Origin: Thysanoteuthis rhombus
Lineage: Eukaryota; Mollusca; Cephalopoda; Oegopsida; Thysanoteuthidae
DNA: 64,000 nucleotides
Direction of reading: 5' to 3'
Assembly (NCBI GenBank): GCA_963457665.1
Contig: OY735202.1
Span: 53,651,351-53,715,350, forward strand
In this document: one piece after another, positions 34,950 through 46,890 of the stretch
Position numbering within the stretch: position 1 is the first letter of the stretch
How the letters are laid out: each line of letters begins with the position of its first letter
Program-made: the position numbers and the translations under genes
Notes under the pieces: model-generated
The model's database searches: none
Told to the model about the DNA's origin: nothing
The model's input: the letters and a program-made list of their open reading frames with translations, nothing else

Positions 34950-36100
34950 GATCATGTCTTATATTTGAGAATTTAGACTGGGTCAGTAAACACGTTCTTT
35001 AGCTCTTGTCAGGCATTTTTCAATGCTCAAAGGTCTGGTATGTATGCATTGGAAAAAATGTAACGGGTAACCATTTGCCGTTCTAGTTTTATTCAAGGAT
35101 AGCACCGATTCTTAGAGTCGGTTGTTATTTTTATAGGTGAATTCGGGTCGTACAACGAGATAATAATCATCGTTTGAGTTTTATAACTGCTTCAATTTAA
35201 GATTTATCAAAAGTCCAGACGATATCATTCTGAAGGAGAAGACGTAGGGGTGTCGTGACCTCAGAGTGGTTTGGAATAAGTTTATAGAGATAATCTACCG
35301 CACCCTTAAATCTGTGCGAGTCTTGTTTGCGTTCAGGTGGTGGCATGTTGATGATAGCTTCAACTTTCCATGTATCCGGTTGTAATCCTTCGCTAATGAT
35401 AAAATGAAACAAATCTGTTTTGAGATTGAGCAAAGATATATTTGGATTTGTTTAATTTTAGACTGTGTTTACGTAACCGACCAAAAATTAGTTCCAATCT
35501 CTGGGTTAGGGTTATTATTATATTATAATGTCGTCTTGAAAGTGTTTTATTCCTTCGATTCCTTCAATTATTTGTGCTACTTCAATTTGGAAACCTTTGC
35601 AGGCGCTGTGTATTCTGTAGGGTAGCATAGTGAAACGATATCTTCTAAAGTGTGTATTGAAGCTTAGAAGGCAAGAACTTTTTTTTTAACTTTCGTCAAC
35701 TGAGATTTGCCCTAATCGGTTTGAGGCGTCCAGTGTGGGGAAGTATTTGGACGATACATTTTAGCATATATTTTTTCTGCTGTGGTAAATTCATAGTGTT
35801 CTCGTTTGAATCACGTGGGTGTAGACAAAGTGTCAGTTTCTCGTTCGATTTTCATCGATAACAAGGGAGTTAACCCATTTAATGGGTTTCTATAAAGAAA
35901 CAATCATACCCATTTTTTTCGAGATCTTTTTTTCTCAATTTGCCTTTCAAGGCTAAAGGAACTTTCCTGGGAAGGGGGGGGGGGTGAATCACGGGAGTTA
36001 CTTTAGGGCCTACAGTGATGTGGTGAATAGAGGATCAAATGACAGTTTCACCGAAACTATCATCAAACTTTTAAAAAAGATTTGAGCAATCGATTTTTAA
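34950..36100 (-). pseudogene. Mag-like element reverse transcriptase and RNase H
   Basis: The segment near 35480-35690 encodes SFNTHFRRYRFTMLPYRIHS, ACKGFQIEVAQIIEGIEGIK and QDDIII, the region around the catalytic YxDD box (first residue lost, both Asp kept). The open frame 35197-35433 reads ISEGLQPDTWKVEAIINMPP, HRFKGAVDYLYKLIPN and PLRLLLQNDIVWTFDKS, the connection to RNase H. RNase H itself is recognisable only in pieces (DPNSPIK; GAILE). Confidence 0.8.
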
Positions 36101-36130
36101 TAAGTTGAAAGTTTTTCGCGTGTATTCGCG

Positions 36131-36379
36131 TCAAGTTCTGGTTGACATTTTGTATCTGCTTAAAGTTGCCATACGCTTTTCTAGTGCATGAATTTTAGTG
36201 TCATTATATGATGATAATTTCACTGGAGTATTCTTTAGTTTAGGTTGAGGAGACAGATTATTGTAGCATTTTTCGGGTAACATGTTTATTTCCGAACCCA
36301 AGTCTATTTGAAATTCTATAGCTGACTGGTTGAGTTTCAAGTTTACTGTCAATCTTTCTGAATGTGCATCGTTAATCAT
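36131..36379 (-). pseudogene. Mag-like element aspartic protease
   Basis: The open frame contains IEFQIDLGSEINMLPEKCYN followed by KLKNTPVKLSSYNDTKIHAL. The layout is the retropepsin entry (hydrophobic-D-x-G-S, then NxLP), with Leu in place of the usual Thr/Ser in the D[TS]G triad, so activity is doubtful. It lies just after the zinc knuckle as expected. Confidence 0.75.
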
Positions 36380-36420
36380 TGGGTGGACTTTATGTGGGTG
36401 ATATTTTTCTCTTGTGGATC

Positions 36421-37020
36421 TTAAAAGTCGATTTTATCTAAGAAGTCTGCAGTATTCGTTTCACTTTCTAAGGGAATTTGAATTTTATGTACCGAACTTT
36501 TTGACTTACACAGCTTGGAATATTGTCTTTTTTGTCGCATTCTATTTTGATATGCAGGACAATTATTTCTTGGGTTATTGCTACCACAAAATTTACAGGA
36601 GTGAATGTAGTTTTGAGTTTTGGTGGGCATTCTGCTGGCAGCTCTGAATTGGCAGTTTTTAATTTTTTTACTAGCGTCCGTCTGTGTCGACGATTTACAG
36701 CAGCTATATTTCCATTTTGTATTTCTGCCAAGGCAGTTGAAATTTCGTTAAGGCGTCTCGTTTCTTCAATAGCTTCTCCTACCTATATGTCTTTGTCTAC
36801 AGTTAGTTTGGATTCCCACTGAAGACGCTGCCTTAGGCGGGAATCTAAGATACCACATCCTAAAATATATTTAATAAAACTATTGGAAATATTCCCGAAT
36901 TCACATTGCAATGCTCTATGATGGAGTTCAGTGACGTATTCATCAAACTTTTTGTTTTTCATCGGGTTGTTTGTGCGTGTACAATTTATAACCTTGGAAA
37001 GTCAAGTTCTTCCTGGGTTG
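36421..37020 (-). pseudogene. Mag-like element gag with zinc knuckle
   Basis: The N-terminal part (about 36750-37000) encodes NKKFDEYVTELHHRALQCEF and ILGCGILDSRLRQRLQWES, then LTVDKDI, a stop, and AIEETRRLNEISTALAEIQ; this is the capsid-like helical region of Mag-type gag. The frame at 36421-36630 carries CKFCGSNNPRNNCPAYQNRM, a gag zinc knuckle with its His replaced (NPRNNC for HPRG.C). Confidence 0.8.
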
Positions 37021-37096
37021 ATATCATGAGTCGAATTTTTCAATCACTTTTTCCACATTGTACTAATCGTCATTTTCACCCGCACCTCACCCCAAT

Positions 37097-37331
37097 TGTA
37101 TGTCCATGGACAGTGTACGGATGAATGGTGGTCAGATAAAGATGAAAGATGAAATAAAACAATAGACGAGCGTGTGTTCCGAGAGACGAGATGTTTAAAG
37201 CTATATTATGAATTGGTAGGTTACGTCACAGTGAAGAGACATACTCGTCTCTTAGCATTAGTATTATTTGACGTTGTTAGTTGGAGCAGCTCTACTGGTT
37301 CGTGGGAACATCAATATGATTATGTAATAGA
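37097..37331 (-). repeat. 5' LTR of the Mag-like element
   Basis: Partner of 33646-33872. Just inside it the minus strand reads ATTGGGGTGAGG, a candidate primer-binding region. Confidence 0.75.
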
Positions 37332-38080
37332 ATACGTTGGTCGTGTGATGGTTTCTATTGAGTGATTAACCAGACATGTTTCTATTTTAATTCATAGTTT
37401 CAGATACCTTTCCTGCTTCACGCGCGTTTATTCCCATTCACACCCATGCCACGATTACACATTGTGACCTCATGTTTACACTACTTGTACTAAAATCATG
37501 ACATTACCATTGGTAAAAAGTATGACCCTATCAATTTTTAAAAAAAGTCTACCTTGTGTGTGGTGAGTCAAAGGTCCTAATGTAAGACGATCATCGAAGG
37601 CCAGAAACGAATCATGAAGATGGACCTTGATTTAGGAAAGATGGTAATATCGGCCAACGACAAGTAACAATAGTCTCAGGGCAAACAGGCTGGTGTAATG
37701 CTTTTTGTTTTTTTAAAATTCAGATTAAGTGCTATTACTAATGTTTTAGAAAGAAAGAAATACGCTTAGTTTCTGAGTGCATAAAATAAGTTGTGGAGTA
37801 GAGATAAAATTCGTCCATTTAATTCTAATGCAGTCGATGCTAAAATACAAACGTGGTTATAGTTTCATTTTCCACGTACTGATAGAAGTTGTGTGCCACT
37901 TATGAAATCATTGGTAGGATGGATAGCATTTTTGATATTTGTTTAATAAAATCCTGGTCGCATATCCCGGGCTATAAAATTGCTATCCTGATTGCCTAAG
38001 CTAACTACAATGTTAAAAAAGATATTGTATTGTTCTTTTTTTTTACAATGTGTTTTTGTTCTTCCATACTAAATGAGCAA
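37332..38080. other. Intergenic stretch without recognisable features
   Basis: AT-rich and CpG-containing, with no ORF or repeat that I can support. Confidence 0.5.
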
Positions 38081-39145
38081 ATTATGATAGACACAACCAA
38101 TTTCAGTGAAATTTCGGGAAGGGTGTATCATCATGTGAGGTAAAATTGACTAAATTTTAAGGCGAATCCAGGAATTCGATCTTGATTGGGAGATATTTTT
38201 GCGCTTTTTTTCTAAATACATTTATATATTCGCCACACGGTATCCAAAAAGTTTCCAACAAATTTCAATGGAATTTAGTGGAAGTGGGTGTCTTGTACAT
38301 GAGGATTGGTCACATTTTGGGGCGAATGCCAGAATTTGTTTTTTATTGGGAAAATTTTGGGTTTTTAAAAAAAATACATTTCTGCATTCACTGTTGTTTC
38401 TCAATACGACATCTCCAATATTTAGAAAAAAAATCAATGGAATTTTATAGAACGGTACATCACCAAAAGTAATCAATAAATTTCGTGAAAGGATTGGGTA
38501 TATATTACGTAAGATGAAAATTGATCTTTGTGGCGAATCCAAGAATTCGTTTCTGATTGAAAGATATTTGTTCTGTTTTCCCCCTTCCTACATTTCTGGT
38601 TCGTTCTAGTCTGTCCATACAATATCTCCAAAAGTTCTCAATGAATGTCAACGAAGATTTATGGAAAGATAGAACACGGGATAAGAAAGAAGTGATCAAA
38701 ATTGATGGCAAAACTAGGAATTTATTTTTCATAGAGGTATTTTTCTGTTTTTACCATAAATTTCCGTATCCGCTGCAATCTCTCTGCGTGATATCTCCAA
38801 AAGTTCTCCATGAATTCTGATGAAATTTCGTGGAAAGAAAGAAGAGATAAAATGTGGGATGGATCCAGGGATATGTTTTTGATTGAGATATATTTTTGCA
38901 TTTGCTTTTTTGCAAATTTCTGTATTAGCTCCTATCTGTCGACACGATATCCCCAAAAGTTTTCAATAAACTTCAATGAAATTTCTCGAAAGAGTGGACA
39001 AGAGGCTTCGAGAGAAATGCTTAAATTTTGGAATGTATCCGTCCACATAGACATAATCATAATTGGAAAAAATGTACACTCACAGTCGTTCATTTCGAAT
39101 TTCAAAATAGCCGCACTTAAAGTTCAGAGAAAAACTGGCGACATT
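38080..39145 (+). repeat. S170 satellite element, forward copy 1
   Basis: About six monomers of 157-210 bp, marked by GGCGAATCCA.GAATT-like text at 38162, 38322, 38532, 38708 and 38865 and a last one near 39040. Each monomer also has TTGATTG.GAGATATTTTTG, GT.CGC or GTCCA, ATATC.CCAAAAGTTTTCAA and CAATG.AATTTC.TGGAAAG. The array ends in a non-repetitive segment (39045-39145) with CACTCACAGTCGTTCATTTC, AATTTCAAAATAGCC and AGAGAAAAACTGGC, shared with the copy at 44830. Overlapping small ORFs in several frames are by-products of the repeat. Confidence 0.85.
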
Positions 39146-40497
39146 TTTTTCCTTATCTGAATGTTTTTTTAAGATATGATTCAACATTGTTGCTAAGATT
39201 CTATACAACAAAATGTCAACTTGTAATAGACGATGAAAGTCGTAGTTTTTTAAATTTATCAATTTGGCCTTACATGCCCCTCGAATTGTCATTTTTACCG
39301 TGAAATATCTGCAGGTCATTCAATATTGAATATTCATTGTACCCTACCTATGTTACATATTGGTGAAGTTAGAGCATTTGGGTGGCAATATTCGTATTCA
39401 TACTGACGATTTTAGTTTTCTGACTGAATAGCCGAAAGAGACTGAAAATGCAAAAATACTACAATTTGGAATGTGCTGTTACATTTTTTTCCCGAAAAAT
39501 TCAAGTCTTGTTTTTTGCTGTTATTTTATATGAAATGGTACAACTTAATAGAGTGCCTGGTTCTCGAGATAGATTATTGTTACGAGGGTGGATGGTGACT
39601 ATCTTGAATTTCAGGATTTTCTCTTCATCCGATTTTTGTAGACTTTTTTCTCATTCAGAACATATTGAAGATACAAAATCCTTTGTAGCAATTTGCATGA
39701 GATTGGCCCCAATTTTTGCGTAAAATGCCTGGGTTATATCAACAACCGTATCATATTAACAACGCTCTAATCGCATCATTATCACATCTTATTAAGGAAT
39801 CAAATTCTAAATTACTCTTTGCACTTGTAACAGTCAATTATGGTATGAGTCAATCAATTTCCCTCATGACGTAAAACAAGCAATTTTGGCGCATATTAGC
39901 AGTCTGAGAGAAGTGGCCCGCTTTCCAAATTCAATACACTCTCCCTCTATCTCTTTCTCTTTCCCCCCTCTCTCTCATACACAAACATACAAAAGCATAC
40001 ACATAGTGGCGTGGTGCGAAAAAAAAAGAGGTGAGGGAACGCAGGGTCGTCTGCTCTTGCGGATGGGGTATTTCAAGAAATTCAGGCAGTTTCAGAGATG
40101 TATTGAGGCCATATGGAATGAATATTTGGACGTATAATGGCTGTTCCATCTGAGAATATTAGTAGTATATAATTAGTAGGAACACCCCCGAGTAAGGTAA
40201 CACTGCTCCTACAGCATTACACCACTGTATACACAGAGCAATATTTATCGGCAGTGTTGAATTCTCCTGCTTGAGATTACTTATTAACCATAAAAGCAAC
40301 TTAGAAATTCATCAAACAATCGCTGAGTAATTGATAACGATTGTCATTAAACGTTCTAAAAAACCTTGACCTTTTTGCGCCAACGAAAATTCAGCCTCGA
40401 TAATCAACTAATAATCGGTTAATAATTTCTCAAGATTACACGGCTCTTTTCGACCGATTTATTCATTCTTGATATTTTCTAATTCTTCGCAAAAAAA
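39145..40497. other. Intergenic stretch without recognisable genes
   Basis: A CT-rich tract at 39935-39985 is the only low-complexity patch of note; there are several chance ORFs on both strands. Confidence 0.5.
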
Positions 40498-40830
40498 GTG
40501 AACAGGTCTGGTTAGTCATTCCATTGAAAGCGTTGCGTGATCAATATTTTTCGGCAACATGTTGCGTTGAGTGTAATCAATTGAAAAATTGAAAAGAGGG
40601 ATGATCAATTAATTATTTCTCTCGCCTTTTGTTGAATAGTGATCACTAAAAGTGGCTGAATTTTTGAAAAATGGGGCGCGAATGCTGCCGAACACAAATC
40701 AACGGACCAATTTAGCATGGACTTACATTGTAAATTGACCCCCTTCCCCACTAAAAACCTACTTAGGGAGATTATTTTTTGACAAAAAAAAAAAACGTTT
40801 TTCTAGACCTAAGTAAATTTTTAATCTTCA
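40498..40830 (+). repeat. Dispersed repeat R1, copy 3 (most complete)
   Basis: Carries all blocks: AACAGGTCTGGTTAGTCA, GGCAACATGTTGCGTTGAG, AATCAATTGAAAAATTGAAA, GTTGAATAGTGATCACTAAAA, then CATTGTAAATTGACCCCCTT and CTAAAAACCTAC. It matches 1365-1690 across its length. Confidence 0.7.
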
Positions 40831-42061
40831 GTTTCCTAGCTCCAGAGATTCAATGATTGGTATGTTATGCCGAAACGGTGAAATTGCCTAATTAGCGAAA
40901 TTTACTTCTTTCTCTTTTTTTTTTTTTTTTTTTTTGGTAAAAAAAGATTTGGTTTCACTTTGATCATAAAAACTTTTGATCTTAAAAGATGTTTTATATT
41001 CTTGTTTTAAACTTTTGATCAAATTAAAACCACGTATCAATTTATTTTCGTGGAAAAGGTTAAAACTTCGCTAATAAGGCAATTTCACCGATTCAGCGAT
41101 TGCCAAGCAACCAGCTTATCTAAGTAAATATACAATGCCCACCAATTGCTTGCCTGCACACAGACACACGACCCCACCTATACATACACTCTTATGTCAT
41201 TACTTAATTCTGTGTGTGTCTGCGTGGTTTTTTTTTAATAGCACTTATGCAGTGTGTTAACATGAAAGTATTCCTCAGCCCATTGGCAAAAATATGGGCT
41301 ACGTGCACCAAGATTCATGTTCAAATAAACTATCAGACAAAGAGGTCAATACAAGTAAGCATACATTCTTTATTCAAAATAACGCCAAGTATATCGCGTG
41401 TAGATCATTAGATTATGTTTGTGTTCAACAACGTCATTAATGAAATTAATATTATGTCCTGTTAGTGATCATTGAAGGGAAGTCAGCCAACAGTATGAAT
41501 GTATGAGGGTTATTGTCCTTATCTTGTGTGGGAGTGAGTGGATAATAGCTGTTGGTGGGATGTGGTGAGAAGATGTAGTTGTAGACAAAGGATTTTGCTT
41601 CCAAGTGGTTTGGTGTTAGCAGCGACGCCAATGGAAAAGTTGATGAAGGAAGGAAGATGTATGAAAAACATGCGCGCTAACCACAAATGAGGACGCCGAT
41701 ATCAAATGATGTAAAGACGCATACAAATATGAGAAAATGCACAAATGAAAAATGTAAATAACATACATGGAATGGAAACATTAAAACATTCGATTGTGTA
41801 AAGAAGAAAAGAGTACAGGCCTGTCAGGTTATTCAAAGGTGTAAAAACGAAATATAGGAAAGAATAAGAATTTAAAGGACACGTGGCATTACGGGTCGAA
41901 TGTCGTTTCGTCTATTTATCGAAAGGAGTCTGGTGAGTCGTGTCTGTTATAATGAGTGGTTTAGTCGACCAAGCTAGATTAGAAAAAGGTGGTTAGTCAG
42001 GATAGGCGCAAGAAGGAGCTAAAGAGGCGAAATAATGAAATAGCGTTTGCGTGGTCACCAA

Positions 42062-42393
42062 TAGTAGTTGCAGTGTTTGCGTTTAATAGCCATGAAGTTC
42101 TTGCGAATACTCATATCGATGAAGATAAGTGACAAGACAATATATATATAATCACGGTCAATGAATAGAGACTGTGCTGGTCGTGAGTTTAGAGGGAGGT
42201 AAAGGAAGATAACCGGGATGCCGTGGCCAAAAAGGTAAAAATAAACTGATTCGAAGAACAGGGCGAAGAGGCGTTCGACCACGTGCGTTCAGGGCTTTTA
42301 AAGAGGGTCGTCGAAGGAAGTGACGTTTTAAATACGAAACCCTTCTTTTAGCTAGGGATATAATTCTCGACTAAAAATATAGGGGTCGTCACA
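42062..42393 (-). mobile_element. Probable gypsy LTR followed by leader
   Basis: The minus strand begins TGTGACGACCCCTATA at 42393, contains a TATATATATA box (42141-42150), and ends just before TGGTGACCACGC (42060-42049). That last string looks like a primer-binding site of the TTGGTGACCCCGA type common in invertebrate gypsy elements. About 0.6 kb of leader-like, CpG-rich DNA follows to 41450, without gag. No second LTR was seen, so the element is truncated. Confidence 0.55.
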
Positions 42394-44820
42394 AATACAA
42401 AAAGGCAAATAAGTGTTTTAGGGTGGTATAGAATTGCGTGTGTGTTTGTGTTGTGGGTGAATTGGTGAGTCAAACAAACGTGCCCCAAAACAGCGATGTC
42501 GCGACATCGGAAGAAAGAAGTGACTAAATGTCGAATCTTCGGCTGTCAGTAATTTATGTATCATTTTGCTAGGCTCCCAATTTTTCCCCGTGAAGGCTGG
42601 TTTGTTATGGATCAAATTCACCTAAAGATATCTGATATCTAATTTTTGAATATTTTCCTGATACGATTTTGGAGGAAAATTCGTGGAGCTTATATTTGTG
42701 CAATATTTGTTCAACTTAGTTTGAGTGATCCCTACACTTGTGAGTCTTTCCGTGTGTGTAAGATGCATGTGTCCTAACATGTTAACAATAAATCTGTGGA
42801 TGAATTCTAGTGAATCGCATAAAGATTTATGAAGATGGTAACAAATGAAGATGCGAAGGTGAAAGATGTTTAATAACTATTTTTCTCTGGAAGTAGATAA
42901 AGAAAGCTTTGCTTGAAGCAAATTACTAATATCAATGTACAATGTCTGACAGATGGGAGAAAGTGAATTAAATCTTCATCTGCTTTATTCTCATTATCAT
43001 GACATTTTTTAATAATCAGATACACTGGCTTGTGATATTTCTTATGGTCGTTAGTATTATATATGAGTTTTTACCTCGTGTCACATGCAGTAAATCCAAA
43101 TATTTAATCCAAATGATTTCATTACTCATGTATCATTTTTTTGGTCATTATTTTATTTCATTTAAATAAAATGGCATTTTTCAATTTTTAGGATGCTTGC
43201 TGTTTAACCATATTAATACACCGACTAAACAATGAAGCTGCTGTCGATACTGATTGCATACTAATGCTAAGCGACAATTACGCTCCTTTACTGTGACGTC
43301 ACTTACCTTCTCACAATACAGTATTAAACATTCTCTTCAACTGAATACGTGATTGTCTTTTCTTTATCTTTCTTTTTACTCCAGCCACGACTCATCAATC
43401 CTCTGTCAATCAACATATAAAATGGTACCAGAAATCTAGAACAATCCATCGTCCATAAGAAACCCCCCCCCCTTTTTTTTACCAAAATGTTAATTTTATG
43501 GAACATGATCATGGCACAAGATGGAAATAATTGAATGTGAAACGCTTTAGGTACTCCAATCACCCCAGTATCTGTGGTGAAAAATGAGTTGCAATACTAT
43601 TTTGCGATGTTTTAAAGAGTTCAATTTCAATTCTGTTGACTGATAATATTGACATAATAAAGAATATACAATCCTGAATCTGTTATCTCATTTTTCAACA
43701 GTTGATATGAGAATTTATTTTGCAGCGAATTTTCAATCTAATTTCAATACAGCGGCCCAAACGCGCTCTGGTTGATTTCACCACGAACAGAACGGAGAAC
43801 TTTTAAAATGTCTGGGGAACTACCCCATCAAAAATTATCATTAAACCAACTGGAGTTAGTAGAGAAATCGACTCTCTTCAATTTCGTATAAAATTCAAGC
43901 AAATTAACACTGTCAAAATATATTTTTTTTAATCAATTCAAAAACTTCGATCTGAAATCTCCATGCATTCTAATATAATAGTAAACTGTGTGATATCAAA
44001 ATATTGCACAAAAAGTGCTACATCCAACGTCATTTGTTTCGTTTCTGTATTATGAGTCGGGAGATTGTCCCCGCCTTTGAAATCAGAGAGTATTTCCGGC
44101 TCTGTGTTATTGTGTATCAACACCGTGTAATCTTTTGAGCTTTGATTTTGAATGCTTTGTGGCAATATCGTTCTGAAATTTCTTTTTGCATAATAGACAT
44201 CGAACCTTGTAGCAAAAGACCTTTGCCATAATGATAACAACGATTTGGTTTTAATCTTAACACTGATTCTGAAAAAAATAAGTCTTTATTTGAATTACTT
44301 AGAACATTTGTAAAAATTCTTGGAACTTGAGAGTGAAATGAAAGTAAAACAGTCTGTTAACGCAAGGTTCAGGGTAATTCTAATTTAGATTATCCTTTAA
44401 AGTAGGCTCACCATACGCCCCGGTTTGAGAAGTCTGTCCCGTTGTCTCGTTCGGTTTACTAATTCGTCCCACTTGTTTATAGGGTGTGAGGCTGTGAAAG
44501 TTAATAAAAAGGCAAAACTATGTTATTCCGATAAGACCAATTAAAAAATCAATGTACCTTTGCTGAGTCACGAGCATAAAAACGCTGTCATAGATGGAAA
44601 GCGCGAAAATTACTTGCAATTTTTTTTTCTATTCTTAAAGATAAAATATTTGAAGTAAGTCAAAATGGCCACCGTGGTACTGAACTTGCGGTTAAGATAA
44701 AGATCCCTTCACACTCAATCCCCCTACCTTTGTTTGTTTTCTCATTTCAACTAAAGCAGGAAATTTTATCATTAATTTTGATTAGTTTTTCTGAAACATC
44801 ACACCTGTCTTGTCCTGTGG
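42394..44820. other. Intergenic stretch without recognisable features
   Basis: Poly-C/T patch at 43464-43480; otherwise unremarkable AT-rich DNA with chance ORFs. Confidence 0.5.
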
Positions 44821-44829
44821 CTTACCCTC

Positions 44830-45290
44830 CATAAAATATCATGGAAATTCGTCGAAGATGAAGATATCTTTTAGACTGGAGTGAATATGAAAAAAAAAAC
44901 ACAATTTTTTTTTTCTGTATCCGCTCCTGTCTCTTCACGAAAAGTGGAAATGAATTTCAATGAAATTTTGTCGAATGCTTGGTAACATCGGACGAAAGAA
45001 GTGATTAAATTTTGGGAAATTCTTCTTGAATTAAAGATATTTTTGCGTATTTTGTTTCGCACATTCCTGTATTCACCTACGTCTGTCCACATGATTTTGC
45101 CAAAAGTTGTCAATGAATTTCAATGAAATTTTATGGCGTGGGGGTGGGGAACAATAAATTACGAGAGAAGTGATTAAATTTTAGGGCGAATCCATCCACA
45201 ATGAGTTATAAGTGGAGGAAATGTCCATTCACAGTCAACCATTTTAAATTTCAAAGTGTCCACCCTTAAAATTAATAGAAAAACTGGCAG
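44830..45290 (+). repeat. S170 satellite element, forward copy 2
   Basis: About two and a half monomers (CAATGAATTTCAATGAAATTT; TGATTAAATTTTGGG; AAAGATATTTTTGCG) followed by the same non-repetitive end as copy 1: CATTCACAGTCAACCATTTT, AAATTTCAAAGTGTCC, AATAGAAAAACTGGC. Confidence 0.8.
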
Positions 45291-46639
45291 CTATTTCGTT
45301 GTTCTGGAGTCCTACCACCAATTTGGTAATTTTTATCGTTATATTCACAATTTTCTGCAAGTTCATGGTGTGCTTTAGCCAATTTTTTAACAGATTCATC
45401 TGGGTGTTGAATTCTCATGAGAAACTCTTTCAAAGATCATATGGGGGGGGGTATTGAAGTGAGCGTCAAACTTTGCAACATTGTTTTAAAATCTCTTTCA
45501 TTTTTTTTTACTTCTTCAAAGAGAAAGTATCATAAATACTCTCGGAGTCATTTTTCATATAAACTACCGAATATTTATTTGTCCATCAGTCTCTTCTTTA
45601 CATAATTTAGACGTAATGCATAATCTTTCAAACCTTTGATATCAATTTTCACAATTCGCCACATCTGTAAAGCCAACAGATTCTGACGGGCTTAATTTGA
45701 ATATTTGTTCTTTTTTTTTCAATGAAGAAAGGATTTTTTCCCCAAATAAAATGCGTATGCAGGAAGTGAAAAAAAATAGCACGAGTATGAATGTGTACGT
45801 ACGTAGGTGAGATGTTTGTTGTGCAAAGTTGTGGGAACAGCCTACATTCTAGTAAGCACAGAATGAGAACTGGACGAAGATCGAGTTGTGTTTGTCTCTC
45901 TTGCAGAATAAGGTAGAGGTAGGGACGCGAAATGCAAAATCCATTTTCTTCTAAGATGGTCTACAGCAAAATTCTTCATACTAATTATCTTTGTAAAGAA
46001 AGTTACCTTTTTCCAAACTTTGTGTCTCGAATAAGGCTATTTTTAGAACAAATATCTAGATGTACTTGTGGCTGTATAAAGGGGTTAGGAAAATCTAACT
46101 TGTGAGTTCCAGCAAAATATGTTATCTCCTAATGAAACATTTTATTTGACTGAATTCATTTGGTATTGTACCCGACGGTATATACACGCTTGTTTTAATA
46201 AACTGATTAGGAAGAAAAATCTGTAGTTTTGTAAAAGTGTCATTGTTTTCAAGTGACCGGAGATATCAATCTATCACAGTTGCACTGAGAAAGAGATATG
46301 GAAAGAATGAGATACACAAATGTAAGATCATTAAATCGGTTGGTCGCGGGAGATTCACCAACAACGATTCATCGTCACGCAACTGAAATTATTTATTGAG
46401 ATGTGTAATTCTTCGAGGTACAATTTACCGAGATACACAATTCACCTTTAAAATTACAAAAAGGTAGAGAATTGAAAAGAATTTACAGGAACGGAAATAT
46501 ATCAAAAGATTTGGCAATCGTTCGGGTCCATTTCGGGAAAAATATGAACGGAGAATTTTTGAATAAACATTTTTGATATGTTTTCATTTTAACGTAATTT
46601 TTAAATTTACATTTTTAATGCTTAGGATAGAATTATAAC
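45291..46639. other. Intergenic stretch without recognisable features
   Basis: No supported gene or repeat, apart from short homopolymers. Confidence 0.5.
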
Positions 46640-46890
46640 ATGATTTGCTTTCTGCTTTAAATATAGCGCATTTCTTGTTTTTTGGCTGCGCTAAAAATTC
46701 ACATTTAGTGTTATTCTTAGCCCATTTTTAGTGCTGTTACGAGAAAATTTAACCAATTTTTAGCTATTCCTTCGGAGAAAATGTTGCTATGAAAATAGCT
46801 ACTAATAAGCTAACTATTTTTTTTTTAGCACGTTTTGATGTTTTTCCAAGGTCGATTTGGCGCGAAAAAAAAAATGAGTTGGCAACATTG
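46640..46890 (+). repeat. Dispersed repeat R3, copy 2
   Basis: Ends AAGGTCGATTTGGCGCG, AAAAAA, TTGGCAACATTG, matching the end of 28990-29230 block for block, with shared internal words such as ATTTTTAG. Confidence 0.6.

Larger units (their letters stand above)
33646..37331 (-). mobile_element. Mag-like Ty3/gypsy LTR retrotransposon, full layout, decayed
   Basis: On the minus strand, from right to left: 5' LTR, gag, zinc knuckle, protease, reverse transcriptase, RNase H, integrase, polypurine tract (AAAAAAAGGAGG, 33872-33883), 3' LTR. The LTRs both begin on the plus strand with TGTATGTC.ATGGAC, and share AAAGATGAAAGAT.AA, GATGTTTAA, TTAGCATTA.TATTATT and AGCAGCT. They have diverged heavily, so the insertion is old. 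The total of 3.7 kb is shorter than intact relatives, consistent with internal deletions. All domains carry stops or shifts. Confidence 0.85.

Noticed and set aside
38182-39160. Several overlapping 75-116 codon ORFs on both strands
   Set aside because: All lie inside the S170 tandem array; the monomer is open in several frames by chance.
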